64,000 nt of DNA. It comes from Thamnidium elegans (taxonomy: Eukaryota; Mucoromycota; Mucoromycetes; Mucorales; Mucoraceae). A program made the position numbers and the translations under genes. The notes under the pieces are model-generated. The model saw only the letters and a list, made by a program, of their open reading frames with translations. It did not search any database and had not been told where the DNA came from. This document shows, one piece after another, positions 37,068 through 49,200 of this stretch (position 1 is the first letter of the stretch; every line of letters begins with the position of its first letter). The stretch covers positions 310,001 through 374,000 of the forward strand of contig JAIXMG010000004.1 in NCBI GenBank assembly GCA_025201345.1, written 5' to 3'.

Positions 37068-38472
37068 GAAACACATTTTAATAGCTTACCTTGATGTGTG
37101 AGGCCAAGAAACTAGTCAAGAATAGAGCTAAATTTTGAACAAATTCTTGATCATCGTCACTACTATTCTCATAAATAGCACAGAAATCAGTACTAGGAGG
37201 AATCATATTATTAACCGAAGCCATCACGCTCGTGAAAAGAGAAATAATTTTTTCATCGTAATTGCTTCCAACCGATAGGCTACCAATTTCAGTTAAGCAT
37301 TGAAGTGTAATATTACGATAATTTTGAGACTCGAAAAACTATATTTACAAAATTTCTTCAGTTTATGTGTTTCCCTAGTTGCGTTTTTTAAATACACAAA
37401 ATACCTTTTCAAGTGTTTGAAGTAAATCAGTTTCAAATATATAACCAAGAGGGATCCAGCTTAAAAACCTTAGCAGAGTTTCCAAGGTTGCTTTAATCAA
37501 ACTAGGCTTTGTGGCCTTTTCCAATACTTCCTTACATAATCGAAAGATCTCTGAAAACTCGTTACAGATAGACTGTCGAAGATTAGATGTCTTTAACTGT
37601 GTCATTTGCTCTGCAGAATAATCGAAAATTTCTTCACTATTTAAAAAATCCGCTATTAATGCAAAAAAAAAAAAATCATGCATTTTTTTTTTTTTACCTT
37701 AAAAGCTTTAAAATAGCCATATTATTTTCACATAGTGATAAATTTGATTTACTGGAAGCAATGATTTCAGGAATAAAGGAAGGCCAGTTTCGAGGCCAAT
37801 CTTGTTTTAAAATCTAATATACATATATTTTTTTTTGGTTCGAGTTTTATCACTCCCCCCCCCCCTTTTTTTTATTAAGTATCAAATAATTTTTACCTGA
37901 ACCAAGACCATATTTAACTTGTTAAGGTAAGTTCTTTCCTTGCTTAATGACACTTCATCAGAAGAAACTTTAACTACAACATTAACAACAAAGTAACGAA
38001 TAGCTAATATCATACAATGTTAGTTATATATACTCTTTTACTCGAGCTTAATTTATTTACCATTTCTACTCTCTGTTTGTAAAGTATTCCATCTGGTTTG
38101 AATAAATTTTTCTAATATTGTAAGCGCAATAAACTAATAAAGTAATTTAAAATTTGGGGGGAGAGATAAACAGGTTCCAGCTTTTTTTTTTTTTTTTAAT
38201 TTTCCCATACCTTTGTTTGAGGTACTTTGGAGTGTTCCAAAATACCATCAGCACGAGTCCAAGCTTCGTCATGATCTTGAAATTGTGTTAAAAGAAGTTG
38301 TGCTCTTTGTTGCTAAAAAAAAAAAAATGCATAAAAAATTATTTTTTTCTGAAATTTAGAGTTATATAAAATACTTTACATCAGTACCTGACCCTGTGTA
38401 AAAGGTCATTACTACTTGATCTAAAAGCGCAACATCAAGTTCTTTGCTGAAATCCAAAATACTTTCGGCCAT
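34427..38472 (-). CDS. CRM1: Exportin-1 / CRM1 nuclear export receptor
   Basis: Karyopherin that carries leucine-rich-NES cargo out of the nucleus with RanGTP. The start [20 protein letters not shown] is in exon 1; the following exons give [30 protein letters not shown] and [15 protein letters not shown] CRM1 sequence. The central exon (about 36807-35975) has the most conserved block: [40 protein letters not shown] and [19 protein letters not shown]. The C-terminus ends [16 protein letters not shown], and overall size fits the ~1,070-1,080 aa family. About eleven introns; I give only outer limits as exact. At the position of the leptomycin-B-reactive cysteine (human Cys528, motif LLGLCEQKRG) this protein reads [10 protein letters not shown], so valine replaces cysteine. 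Confidence 0.95.
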
Positions 38473-41400
38473 AATAATACTTTATATATATATTCCACTT
38501 TTTTTTTTGTTCTTCCTTTTTAAACAAAAAAAAAAAGAGGCAAAGATAGATAAAGGGTAACCGTGTCTTTTTTTTTAATTAGTAATCGAAACCTGCTTTT
38601 TTTTTTTCGCCTGCGAATTGATGACGGTGAGTGTTCGGTTGTTCAAATAAGCTTTTTTTTTGTTTTAAAATTATGCATAAAGGTGTGTTGCTTAGCAATA
38701 AAATAACAGAAGACTTCTGTTCGTATTACATTCAGATCAAATTAATTGCAAGTATTAAAATAAAACGGACACTTTTTCTTTTTTGAATATTTCATCTACT
38801 AAGTTACTTGAGACATCTGTTTATTAATTACAGGACCGAGAAAAAAATACTATCTATTAAAGAAATAGAAAGTATTAATGATTTTATTAAAAAATTAGCT
38901 TTAACATTCCGGCTTAAGGTCTTACATTAGCTGGTGCTTTTAAGCTGGTGTACTTTTGGTGTACATTTTTAAATTCGTGTTTTATGCTGGTGCACAGTGC
39001 CTCTATCGGTCGTGTAACCATAGTAAGGGGTGATAAAACAGAAATTCAATTAATTCGATGAATTTTGTATCCAATTCGAACAATTTTGGATACCTAATGG
39101 CGCCCAAACATCTTATAACTATCGCATCATTCTGAGAAGGTTAAAGAGGTTTTTAGAGTTAATAATTGCAAATGTTTAAATCGCTTAGTAAACGTGGTTA
39201 TAAGTTATTCCGAAGTAAGTATTTGTACAAATATAATTTCAGTCAAAAGGAGTTTGTACGTTCTTGACTTGTAGCTTAAATGATATAAAGTACAAAACTC
39301 TTTTTATATATTTTAATAAAGATTTCATTCTTTGTTAGCATCCGCTTTAAGTAAATGTAAATAAAGAAAAAATGCGCTGGCTTTTACACAGTAATAGGAA
39401 TACTTATACTTTTTTTTTGGGACCTCTTTTTTTTGGTCTTGGCTACTTTATAATTATTAAAAAAAAAAATAGAAAAAAGAATAACTTCTTTTGTAAAAAA
39501 AATAGAAAAGAAAATAATATTTGTAGAATCACAAGGAATATTGGCAACGTTATGACCGACAACATATTTACTTGAACATCCATCTATCTGACACTTTTCG
39601 CCACAAACTTTACAGACGTTTCTTCTTTTTTTTTATAAGTGGTGCTAACACTGCGGAAGGCGAGCCATTTGGCGCTAAAATCATTATAGTGGTATTGACG
39701 AGATATTTACCAACGAAACTATCTCCAGAAGTGATTCCGCCAATCTCTTCATCAAATACTTCGAATTCAACGCAGTTATATCACTAACATTACTGAAATT
39801 TTGGATATATTCGTCATAACTTTCAGTTCCCTCTTCAGCATTCTCATTTTCAATAATAGCCTGATTCGAAATATTATCCTATTTTTATATGTTAGTACGT
39901 CTACTAACTATTTTAAGTTTTTCATTTTTATTGTTGCTTCTTCAGTAATATTTAATTCGGTAGAATCATCATTATCTACATTATTCCATGGTAGACACAT
40001 CAATGTATTAGAACGTTACATGTTAAATATATATAAAAAATCTCTCTAGTACGAGAAAAACTTCACACTCTTGTTGTGGATAATGGTCGTATTCTTGATC
40101 TCCATCACCCTACCCGGGGCGTCGTTTCTCTTTTAATCCATAAAGGCTATCTCGACGTTTTGACCAGCACCCTCACCAAGCACGAACTTATCCTACTCGA
40201 CGATTTCGACCCTTTGGATCCTACCAACTTCAAGGACCCCGCCTTCACCACTTTAACTACGTCAATATGTGCAATGCCTTATTAAGAAAAGAATAAAACT
40301 TCCAATATAAATATTTTTTTATTATAGCGGTTATGCATTGGGTTATGATATAAATGTTGATGTCCTGATATAACAAGTGACTTTGGGCACCAGTAACAAA
40401 CAATAAAAATAATTTCAATAATGACTGGTAGGCAAATACATAATAGTTTGGACACTATTCATAAACGAGACTACTTCTTGTTCCTTGTAAAACGTCTTGT
40501 TGAACACAACTGGCATTATTTAGAAACATATATCAAAAATCTTTTTAGTATGCTAAAATCAGTGCACCGTAGCTAAATTACCTTCATGTAAAACTTATTT
40601 GTAACTTGTAAATTGTCCAATACAGGACATGGCTTTAGAACTATACACTTGAAAAAAAAAAAGTAGTTAGGACACTAAATCGTATTGTGTCAATGTCGAG
40701 CGAGAAGGATATTAAGACAAAACGTCTCGATAGACACCTTGCTTATATCAGGACAAGCAAGTCAACTCTTTTTTCCATTTAGTCAATTCACAGCTAAGGA
40801 TATCTGCCAGCCTACGGAGAGCATTCATAGCGAAAGCCACTGCAGTGTCTTACAAAGCCCTATGACAAAGCCTGGCAGGAGCAGGACTACAAGAGTCCAT
40901 ACGTCGTTGTGTTTGTTCATGGAAAAAAAAGGATTGTCAATTTGTATACTAACAAGTACTTTCCTGAGCTTGCAAAGACGTGTCAAATGCTTAAAATAAA
41001 TATTTTAGTTAACGTAATTATTTGCTTAGAAAGTAAATTAAATTACCTCTCTAAAGAGGAGTTTCCATAACAAATTACTTTATAATGGAGAAAATATAAA
41101 AAGGGAACACGTAATTCTATCCCAGGGTTTGACGCATGCCTTTTTTTTTGTAGGGAAGCAATCAGTTTATTTATGACGGTTTTCAGATAGAAGTAAAGTA
41201 ACAAATATTATTTTCAGTTTATATAATGATTTTATAATATACCATGATGAATGGGTTGAAGCTCTATTATATCACACCTTTTTTTTTTCTTTTTTTTTTT
41301 TGGCAAGACTTTTTCTTTTCTTCTTCTCGTATTACGTTACTACTAAGCTATATGGCCCCTTCTCATCCGTAAAGGTACTCGAGAAGTAATACACCGCACT

Positions 41401-41589
41401 ATCTTTGCTTAACACGCATATAGAACGTGTACCAAGATTTTCTCTGAAATAAATTTTATTTTGGCGTAACTACTTTGGGACTACTGAATTACACAATGTG
41501 CTCTTTAAGAAAATCGTTATTTAAGTAGAGGACGCAGCTATGCTTTTTCTTTCACCGTCATATTTTTGGATATTATCGTATTCTTTAAA
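38473..41589. other. Gene-poor accessory region with degraded coding remnants
   Basis: Upstream of CRM1 the sequence becomes AT-rich, with no intact gene for 3.1 kb. Two short pieces look like decayed coding sequence: 40060-40290 (more GC-rich; reads VVDNGRILDLHHPTRGVVSL and onward) and ~40700-41000 (SEKDIKTKRLDRHLAYIRTS in one frame, then DYKSPYVVVFVHGKKRIVNL in another). Frames are broken between pieces, consistent with old transposable-element or gene debris. I recognise neither family. The rest holds T/A homopolymers only. Confidence 0.5.
40060..40290 (+). pseudogene. Orphan coding fragment with atypical composition
   Basis: About 70 codons open from upstream of 40076 to the stop at ~40285, with C-rich third positions (for example GAC, CTC and ACC codons), unlike every neighbouring gene. 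The peptide contains DLHHPTRGVVSLLIHKGYLD followed by acidic FDPLDPTNFKDPAF. No start, promoter or continuation is visible. It could be a piece of a transposon ORF or a horizontally acquired or duplicated gene; I do not recognise it. Confidence 0.4.
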
Positions 41590-43217
41590 ATGGCGAATAA
41601 TTTTAACCATTCCGTTTTTAACGGTGATGTTAACTTTATTGTACATTCCAAGAGAAGCAGATGTATGTTCAAAGAGATCATTTGCGAATAACAAATTAAT
41701 ATTTAGTTACTCTTTTCTTTTAGCTCCAAGCGTAGAGTTATCAGAATTACCAATATCTTTAACTGAAACGAAGCGGTTAAAAAAAAAAAATTACTTCTTG
41801 GGAGAAGGTAGGAAGGACTGGAAGCCGAAACAGGAGGTAAATAAAAGTGTATGCGAATACCTACAGCTGAAGAATGCTAACCATTACGTTTAGCTTCTTA
41901 TAAACAATGCCAATGTTACTGAATTATTTAAAAGATTCAGAAAACATTCGATTGCGGAAGTAGAGAAAAATGGACATATTAACCCTTTAAGGATCCTGTA
42001 AGTATTCAAAGTGCTATTTTCCCTCTTCCTCTTCAGACACTAACACGGCCAAATTTTTTCGGCCTAGTTCTCTCTCACACATTTTTCCCTTAAATAAGTT
42101 TGATACCAAAAAATGTGTTACACGGCATTTTGATCATCAAACTCGTGAAGCTTTGAAGTCAATTGCTAGTAATACTAAGCCTGAAATAAAGCGTATGTCT
42201 GGTAAGGCAGTCGCGTACTGCGAGAATAAAGCAAATGTAAGTTGAACCAGTTTAAGAAGATATATTTCTCTAACAGTATTTGCCAATAGGAAGAAAATGA
42301 TGATGATGATGATAGTGAGAAGGAAGAAGAGAAGGAAGAAGAGAAGAAAGGAGAAGGAAATGAATCCATGCTGGTAATGGTTAAAGATCTTGTTGACCAT
42401 ACCATACATTTTCGCGCTTCCGCTGCCAATTCCTCTGAGACAACATTTACAGAAAAATATCTATTACCAATTATACAAAGGGTTTTGCTGAAAGATGCAA
42501 GCGAAGATACAATATACACTATGTGAGTGTGTCTAATTATCTTTGATTACTAGACTAACCGCCATATATCATACTCACGAATAGGATTGATAAACCCGAA
42601 AGTAATAACATGAAGCCTGATTTCATGATAGGAGCAAAGGTCAGAACAAAAGAGGTGTATTTTTTTTTTATTGAAGTAAAAAGGCCTGAAACAACGAGTA
42701 AATATCAACCAGAGGACGACTATACGAAGCTTATGAAGGAAATGAAATGCTCTGTTGATACCCAGCTTCGCCTCGGGGTATTAAACCCTACGTCTCTTGG
42801 TGTACTGGTCGAAGGTATGATCTTATTTTGTGTGTTGGATACTAAAAAAAAAGAACACTATCTAATTCAGATATTTTGATAGGGTTTAAATGTACCCTTT
42901 TTCAGATGAAACTTGTATCTGACGGGATTTATATGCCTGTGGCATTTGACCGTTTCTCCCTTGTTAAAGAGATTCATCAGCTAGTTAACCTTCCTTCGGT
43001 TGTTGAAGCTTTTTATTTTGTAAAGGTATTGATTGCAAAAAATAATCTTAGCAACAATAAAATAACTAATTCCATACAGTCTGAACTTGAAGATTTTATC
43101 GAAGATGTTAGTAAGAAGAGAACGAAAGAAGAAAAAAGAGCAGGAGAAAAGCGCATATGTTCTTCGTTTGATACTAAGTTTGTTTCAAAAAAGAAGACGG
43201 ATGAAGTCAATAAATAA
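41590..43217 (+). CDS. Candidate PD-(D/E)XK-fold protein, copy A (intact, 7 exons, 418 aa)
   Basis: Exons 41590-41662, 41724-41836, 41894-41997, 42068-42236, 42290-42522, 42585-42814 and 42883-43217 join without a stop. The N-terminus is MANNFNHSVFNGDVNF; a basic region (KNYFLGEGRKDWKPKQE) and the stretch NVTELFKRFRKHSIAEVEKN follow. Then come an Asp/Glu-rich linker (five Asp) and a C-terminal domain. That domain has KPDF at residues 241-244 and IEVKRP at 260-265, literally P-D...E-V-K as in PD-(D/E)XK nucleases. Next come YQPEDDYTKLMKEMK, LGVLNPTSLGVLVEGF and DGIYMPVAFDRFSLV. Intron 3 works only with the CGGCCTAG acceptor 3' of an ACTAAC branch. Function unknown: a nuclease-like role is inference from one motif. 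Copy B at 59.6 kb has the same structure. Confidence 0.65.
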
Positions 43218-43742
43218 GTGAATTTTTTCATAGTTAATAGGGGGCATCAACCTCAAATTTCATTAGCAATATATTGACGTGCCCATAAAGAACATATTAG
43301 TTACATTTGTTTAAGTTCATCAACTTATATTTTATTTTATTTTTTTGACAATGAGCATGTAGCAACAAAATGTGCCGTATTGCCCGAGCCAGTTATAAAG
43401 GTGAATAAGAATAAAAACCCTCTTAAAAGACAAGGGAGGGGGGGGGGGTGTAAGAAAAGGGAAATGATAAGAGCAAATAAAAGAATACGAAAAAGTGAAA
43501 AAGAGACTAGAACAGGAAAATCAAAAAGACTCGCACTATTTCTTGAACAACCAATTCAACAACTTGCGACGGGGGAGCAAGACTTAAATGAAAATTAAAG
43601 AGTTTTTATAATTTACGAAATAATAATTATAATAACACGAGAAGACCTCTTACATCAAATTACAATATAACTTTATTTTTCCCACTTCAGTAAAATATAT
43701 ATGTGACAAAAACCTAAACGTAAAAATTAGGCGTTACTTTTT
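43218..43742. other. Spacer between copy A and the left inverted arm
   Basis: About 525 bases. A basic, Lys/Arg-rich open stretch (about 43380-43598; KREMIRANKRIRKSEKETRT) follows a run of eleven G near 43438-43448, but it has no ATG near its start and no recognisable family. It may be the tail of a degraded gene. Confidence 0.4.
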
Positions 43743-43977
43743 TTAAGCACACGATAAACAAAATAAGAACATGCCTTCAACTAAAAGGTCAAGAGATGTA
43801 GAGTTTGTTATCTCCAAGCAAAGTTGATCAAATATAGAACTTTTCATTTGTTTCATAAGCTTCACGTAATTGTTCTCAGGTTGATACTTGCTAGTTGTAT
43901 CCCGTCTTTTAACTTTGACAAAAAAAAAGGAGGTACATTTCTTTCGTCTTAACATTGACGCCAGCCATAAAATCGCG
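43743..43977 (-). pseudogene. Fragment D-left of the PD-(D/E)XK-like family
   Basis: On the minus strand it reads RDFMAGVNVKTKEMY, then VKVKRRDTTSKYQPENNYVK followed by LMKQMKSSI, clearly the same domain as copies A and B (KPDF...IEVKRP...SKYQPEDDYTKLMKEMK). All upstream exons are missing and a T/A homopolymer shifts the frame. The motif Pro is Arg, and the catalytic-position Glu of E-V-K is replaced (V-K-V-K), so even the domain would be inactive. It lies in the left inverted arm; its near-identical partner is at 63784-64000. Confidence 0.8.
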
Positions 43978-44575
43978 TTTTTTTTTTTTTTTTTTTTTTT
44001 ACTTTCCTAGCATCAGTATCATTGAATGTAAGGTACACGTAGCGTACTTTGCCTGCCAACACTTCAAACGTACCAGGATGTCGACTGGCGCAACAGTCAA
44101 AGCAAGCACAAACAAAGAGGTCAAAAGGTTACTAAAGAGCGCATGTCAGAGACCGAGCTTTTTTGGCCTACGATTTCTCATAGTCCATAAGCTTCCACTC
44201 CCGCGGACAGATCCTCCAGAGCACTACTTTTCGTCAAGGCCCAGTTGAAACGCCCTTGCAAGCAAAGGAACCCTGCTACTGTGTGGTAAAAGATGTAAAG
44301 AAAAAAAAAAAAAAAAGTGTGTGTGAGAGAAAAGTAAATAAAAATAAAAAGATGACGTTTACAAACGAAAAAATGCTTTCTGAGGTATGTGTCACCCGCA
44401 AGCCTATAAATATTTCAAGATGCTTTAAAGCTTTTGTACTCAGTTAAATCTTCCAACCTGGCTATCGCCAGATTGACTTCAGATGTATATCCTTAGAGAA
44501 AATAGGGAGGCTCAAATTATTTGTTTCATTCTTTCCTATACTTTTTATTTCTTTTATCGCTACTTTTTATAACCA
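43762..44575 (-). repeat. Left arm of long inverted repeat (partner 61403-64000)
   Basis: The reverse complement of this arm matches the right arm almost base for base: 44288-44575 with 61403-61690, one tandem unit (43979-44287) with the units at 61694-63523, and 43762-43977 with 63784-64000. Differences seen are homopolymer lengths and one substitution (left CTACATCTC, right CTATATCTC in coding sense). The left arm holds one unit, the right about four and a half. Homology may continue left of 43762, because the right arm is cut by the window end. Confidence 0.92.
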
Positions 44576-46036
44576 GAGCAATTACGCCTGATTGTCAGTG
44601 AAGTCACAGAAAGTGTAAGGCAACATAATTACTAATCGAAATTGTGCTTCAGGTAACTGTTTTTTTTTATTCAGGATGGATTAGACGCATTTCGTGAGAA
44701 GATACAACAAGAAAAGTACGATGAATCAGAGTTCTTGGAAGGAATCTACCGTAGTCTGTAAGTCATATGATTACTGTCTAACTATCATACACTAACAGAA
44801 TACAATGTTTCGATCGAAGATATGAAGCATATACTTCGCCGTTTGCAGACGATAATGATGAAGATACATTTAGCCAGTTGTATATTTGGCCATTTATGAC
44901 AATAGTGGCAACTTGTGTGGTAAAATCACACATAAAATAGAATATATAATAATCGATGAACCATCGATTATAAACATAACAAATGTTAGGTATCAAAATG
45001 AACCTTACATATAAAAAAAAGCACAGGATCTAGAAATCAAGATCCTCAGGCTATAAAAGTCACTAGATCAAATCTAAGTGTAAAGATCAATCACAATGGT
45101 GTGACCACTATTGCAAAAGACTATAAATAAGAAATCATAGTTAGCAACCCCTTTTACCGGGATTGATTTTTAAGAAATGAACGTTATTAGACATTTAATC
45201 TTATTCACCTGTTTTTATTAATTTTTCTGTGTTAAATCAAAGTATTTCTCCACAACTTGTACTGCTTCTGGTAAAGGTAAAATTGGATTCAAGACTGGAC
45301 AACCCCAGCTTGAAAGTATGTCTACACAGCTCAAAGCTGTGGGAATTATTGTTGACGACAAAAGTTGCTACAGGACAGATGGTCTTCTGTCATTCTATGG
45401 AACTAGGAGAATTGAAATGTTACTATTGGAAATGTCAGGTCAGTTTGGAAATAGCGACCAGACCAAGATCAAATTTGACCATCACAAAGCTATGTTTGGG
45501 TTACTAGCAATGATGAAAATTGTAGCTGGTGAATACCAATATGCCTCTCCAGCATTTTAGCAAATGCAAGTTCTTTTTCTTGCATGGAGCAGGTAATGTA
45601 AATATTCTTACTTTTAAAAAATATTACTAACCATGCAAATAGGAGACGGTTTACAGTTGTGGAGTCTGGTATACCAAGAGGTTGTTTTCGACTTTTGGCA
45701 AGAGGCAACCCTCACCATACTCCCAAAATTTGAAGATGTGGACACATTCCTTCCAGAGCTTGTGAAATTCTTTTGGTCGGTAAAGGTAGACATGAATATT
45801 GATTAATGCTTATAAACATAGAAAAAGACTCATAGTTTGTATAAGGCTTATTGAACGAAGCAGTAAAAAATGTAGAGCTCTTGCGTGAGGAGCACCTCTG
45901 TGCTTTAAAGAAAAGCAAGTTTGAGACGAACAAACTTGCAAGTTTGAATAGTTTCATAAACCCTGTAATTATGAAATTGACCAAAAACCAGGACAATCTG
46001 GGCATGGGTTCTCTTGAGCCTATATTTTCATCATAG
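44576..46036 (+). pseudogene. Broken member of a second gene family (FDHHKAMFG... family)
   Basis: Recognisable exons: ~44576-44614, 44675-44757 (DGLDAFREKIQQEKYDESEF), 44799-44919 (SPFADDNDEDTFSQLYIWPF), ~45228-45592 (YRTDGLLSFYGTRRIEMLLL, EMSGQFGN, FDHHKAMFGLLAMMK), 45643-45785 (DGLQLWSLVYQEVVFDFWQE) and 45851-46036 (NKLASLNSFINPVIMKLTKN to the stop). An extra T near 45553-45557 creates a TAG and shifts frame before KFFFLHGAG. The join into the last exon is also out of frame, and the 5' end is cut at the inverted-arm boundary. It resembles hypothetical proteins I recall as abundant in Mucorales; this is memory, not a search. Function unknown; the TDG...LLLEMSG pattern is only loosely like an Asp...Glu nuclease core. 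Confidence 0.6.
44949..44971. repeat. Short perfect inverted repeat (10-bp arms, 3-nt loop)
   Basis: ATAATCGATG-AAC-CATCGATTAT. It lies in the ~300-bp stretch that separates two exons of the broken gene, which is longer than other introns here; the stretch may be an insertion. No target-site duplication could be identified. Confidence 0.6.
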
Positions 46037-46243
46037 CATGATTAATCATGTAAATATTACAAGTGTTTTTTTCTTTAATGTTCATCTTATATTTTTATAT
46101 TGATATTATTTTTCTTTTCACTAAATTATAGTTATTAAAAAAAATTGAAATTAAACTATACATGAGGGTAGATCGTGTAAATCAACTGTACATGTAAACA
46201 ATTAAAAAAAAAGGGGGGGGGGATATCATTTATTTATTTTACT

Positions 46244-49200
46244 TTACTTTCTCTTCTTGTATTTCTATATTCAATAATACAATTAATAAAAAAAAAGAAT
46301 AAAAAAAAAAAGTATTTACTTACATCTTCGCTTTGAAGTCTCATAACAGGATCAATTGAGTTTCTTAAACCAGTCAAGATACTTTGAAATGCACCTGTTA
46401 AACCAATCATGGGTTTAATGACAGCTACAGGAACTGCTCGAATAACTGATTTTGTAGTTGAGCTTGTACTTTTAGGATAATCATCGTCTTCTTCTGTAGG
46501 TACAGCAAAGATAGTTTGAGCAGCTGAGCTCAAGTTTTGATACGCAAACTGAATCCCTTCCGAGATATCCGATGGGCTATGACTAATGGAAGGTCTTCTT
46601 GATCGTCTAGCTTCTTCTTCTTCTATCATCGTATCGTCACTAGGAATATCTGCGCCGTATATATCTGTATATACAAAATGCTGATCTTGTAATAACTGCG
46701 TTGTAGTATCGGTTGCAGAAGGCGAAAAAAATCCATCAGCATGTTCTAGTATCACTTGTGTTCCTGTTGCTACTCTAGAACTTAATTTAATGGCTTCAAT
46801 AGCTGTTGCTCTAGCAAAAGAAGAGGTGCCCCTTTGAATTCCTTTGATAAGTCTACCGTCTTTACGGTACTGTTGAATAGGTAAAAGAACTAAATCGGCC
46901 ACTCCTGTACTTAAATTAACAATGGATCGAATAGGTGAGACGCCTGATACCATACTGGTCACTTGTGTGTTTTTAATATGCGGTAACCATTCCTCGCCTA
47001 ATCGTTCTAACAAACCATCCATACCCTTGATACCAGTCAGTTTAACATGTGTTAAATTCATTTCGGCTCCATCCAGATGGAAGAGATTTACTAGTTCTGC
47101 TAGTTGGCCTTCTTTGATATTACCATAATTGAAATATTTAGGTTTATAATCTACTTTTAATGTAATAGGGTAAATATCAACATATTCTATAATAATAATA
47201 ATAAAAGTGATATGAGTACATTTAATAGCAAAAAAAAAAAAAAAAACTTACGGAAAAACATGCCCATTTCTTTATCATCATCTTCATCGTCTTCATCGTC
47301 TTCATCTTCATCTTCTTCATCTTGTTTATTAAATCGATTATTCTTATTGATAGATTGATTGGCAGCATATGTTGATCTCAAAAAAGATTTTTCAAAAGTA
47401 AAATATTTGACTAAAAAGTTCAAAGCGTCATGATCAATATATAAACGTATCGGTAATATCTTTGTTTTCAATCTAAATTCTTGTTGAGGATCATTCAAGA
47501 CAGGTCTTAAACTAATCAATTCCAAATCTACCATACAAGCATCTAATTCCCTTGGCTTTTCTTTTAAAGGCGGCCTCATATAGCCTAAAAACTTTTTCCA
47601 ATTGGATGTCTTTATATTATCGATAATTTCAACATCCTTTATCTTTAAGTGGAAATAAAGTGATGTATTGTCTTTAGTCGGCATCAAATCAAAGTCGATA
47701 GAGATACAATCCAATTTGATCTCAATATACACATCATCATCTTTCTTTTCTTCCGGTCCAAATCCATCTTGACTTTTAGTAGCCATCTCGGATCGAATAT
47801 AATCCCATGCATAACCATCATACAGTTTCCAAACCAAGTTTATATTACTGACACGAAGTGATAATATAGCCTTGTTAATGTCAACAGTTGATTTGGGTTC
47901 GCTTACTTTTTTCTCAATACCAAAGTAGTCATCCACCAACTGAAACTGTTCAGCTTCTTCTTCATCAGGAGATACCAAGACCCGAATAATATCTTCTGCA
48001 GAACGAACCCGATGTTTACGACGTGGTTTAGTAGGTGGTTTGACATGATTAATAAAGATGGAAGAAGAAACAGGCTCACTACCAACTTTATAAAACTCTT
48101 CTACATAACTAAACTCTTCCATCTCAGGTGCTTCGATTAGAGTAGGAGGTGATATCTTTGAACTAGTTGGTGAAGTTCGAAACGCATTTTCGTCTAGACT
48201 TGATAATAAATCATTACCTGCCTTGGTATTAATTTGATGAGGACGATGATGTTCCTTCTTTTTCTTTTTTTTTTCTGGCACTGTTTTAGCAGTATCACCT
48301 TGGTTAGTACAAAAAGTAATAAAATTTAAAAGTGTATGGAAGGAATCTGTATTGGAATCTATACCAATATCGGTACTGATAATGGAAACGTCTGCTTGAG
48401 GTCCCATAGCATGTTCATTTAGTTTTAACTTTACTTGAAGTTCCACATTTAATAATGACAATATATTGACAAAACCCAGTGCAGACCAATATTTGCGCGC
48501 ATCACTTGTCTTTCCTTTTAGACGATCATAACTGGTCAAGTCTTTTATATCATCTATTAAACCTAGTTCTATTGATTGAATACATGTCTTGATATCAATA
48601 AATGATTGACCTGCTAAAATATTGGTAATCACTTGCGCTCCATCAAGAACAACAACAGCACGCGAAGGACTTTGAGTTGGTTTATAATCGATCGAAGTCT
48701 CTAAAACATGAGCAAATATTTTTATGTACTGTGTGGGCGGATCAATAAAGACCATTTCTTGCGGCACTTTTTGGAAATCCATAAGGTGATCAATAAAGTC
48801 AATATTAAGAGTCGCTTTCCAGCATATATTGCACGCGACAATACTAGTTATCTTTTCAATACGGTTGGTCTCCGGGTAAGAAGTTAATCTTGAGAATAAA
48901 GAGACCATGGATGTATCTTTTTTAGGCTTTTATAATCTCTAGTTAGGAAAATGGGTTATAAATATAAATATCTATTACTTACATTTACTGTCTTGGGTAA
49001 AGTTTTATAAATTAATGAGGTGGGCTTAGATAAATTGGAGATATCTGTAAAGTCTAATTCTTCTATATCGAGTGTAGTCATGTTTTCATTTTGTCCTAAA
49101 TATTTCATTGCAGCAAAATATCTAAATTCGGAAAACTTTAAACGGTAATTGTTGATATCTGACGTATGAATATCCCATACGCCGGTACTGAGCACAGCTA

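Noticed and set aside
40440..40700. Tc1-type element suggested by two TAGTT(T/A)GGACACTA-like boxes
   Set aside because: The boxes are in direct, not inverted, orientation and no second terminus or transposase could be found.
41997..42067. Frameshift in copies A and B at intron 3
   Set aside because: Using the first AG (CTTCAG) puts a stop in frame, but the CGGCCTAG acceptor 27 bases after the ACTAAC branch restores the frame in both copies, so neither is broken.
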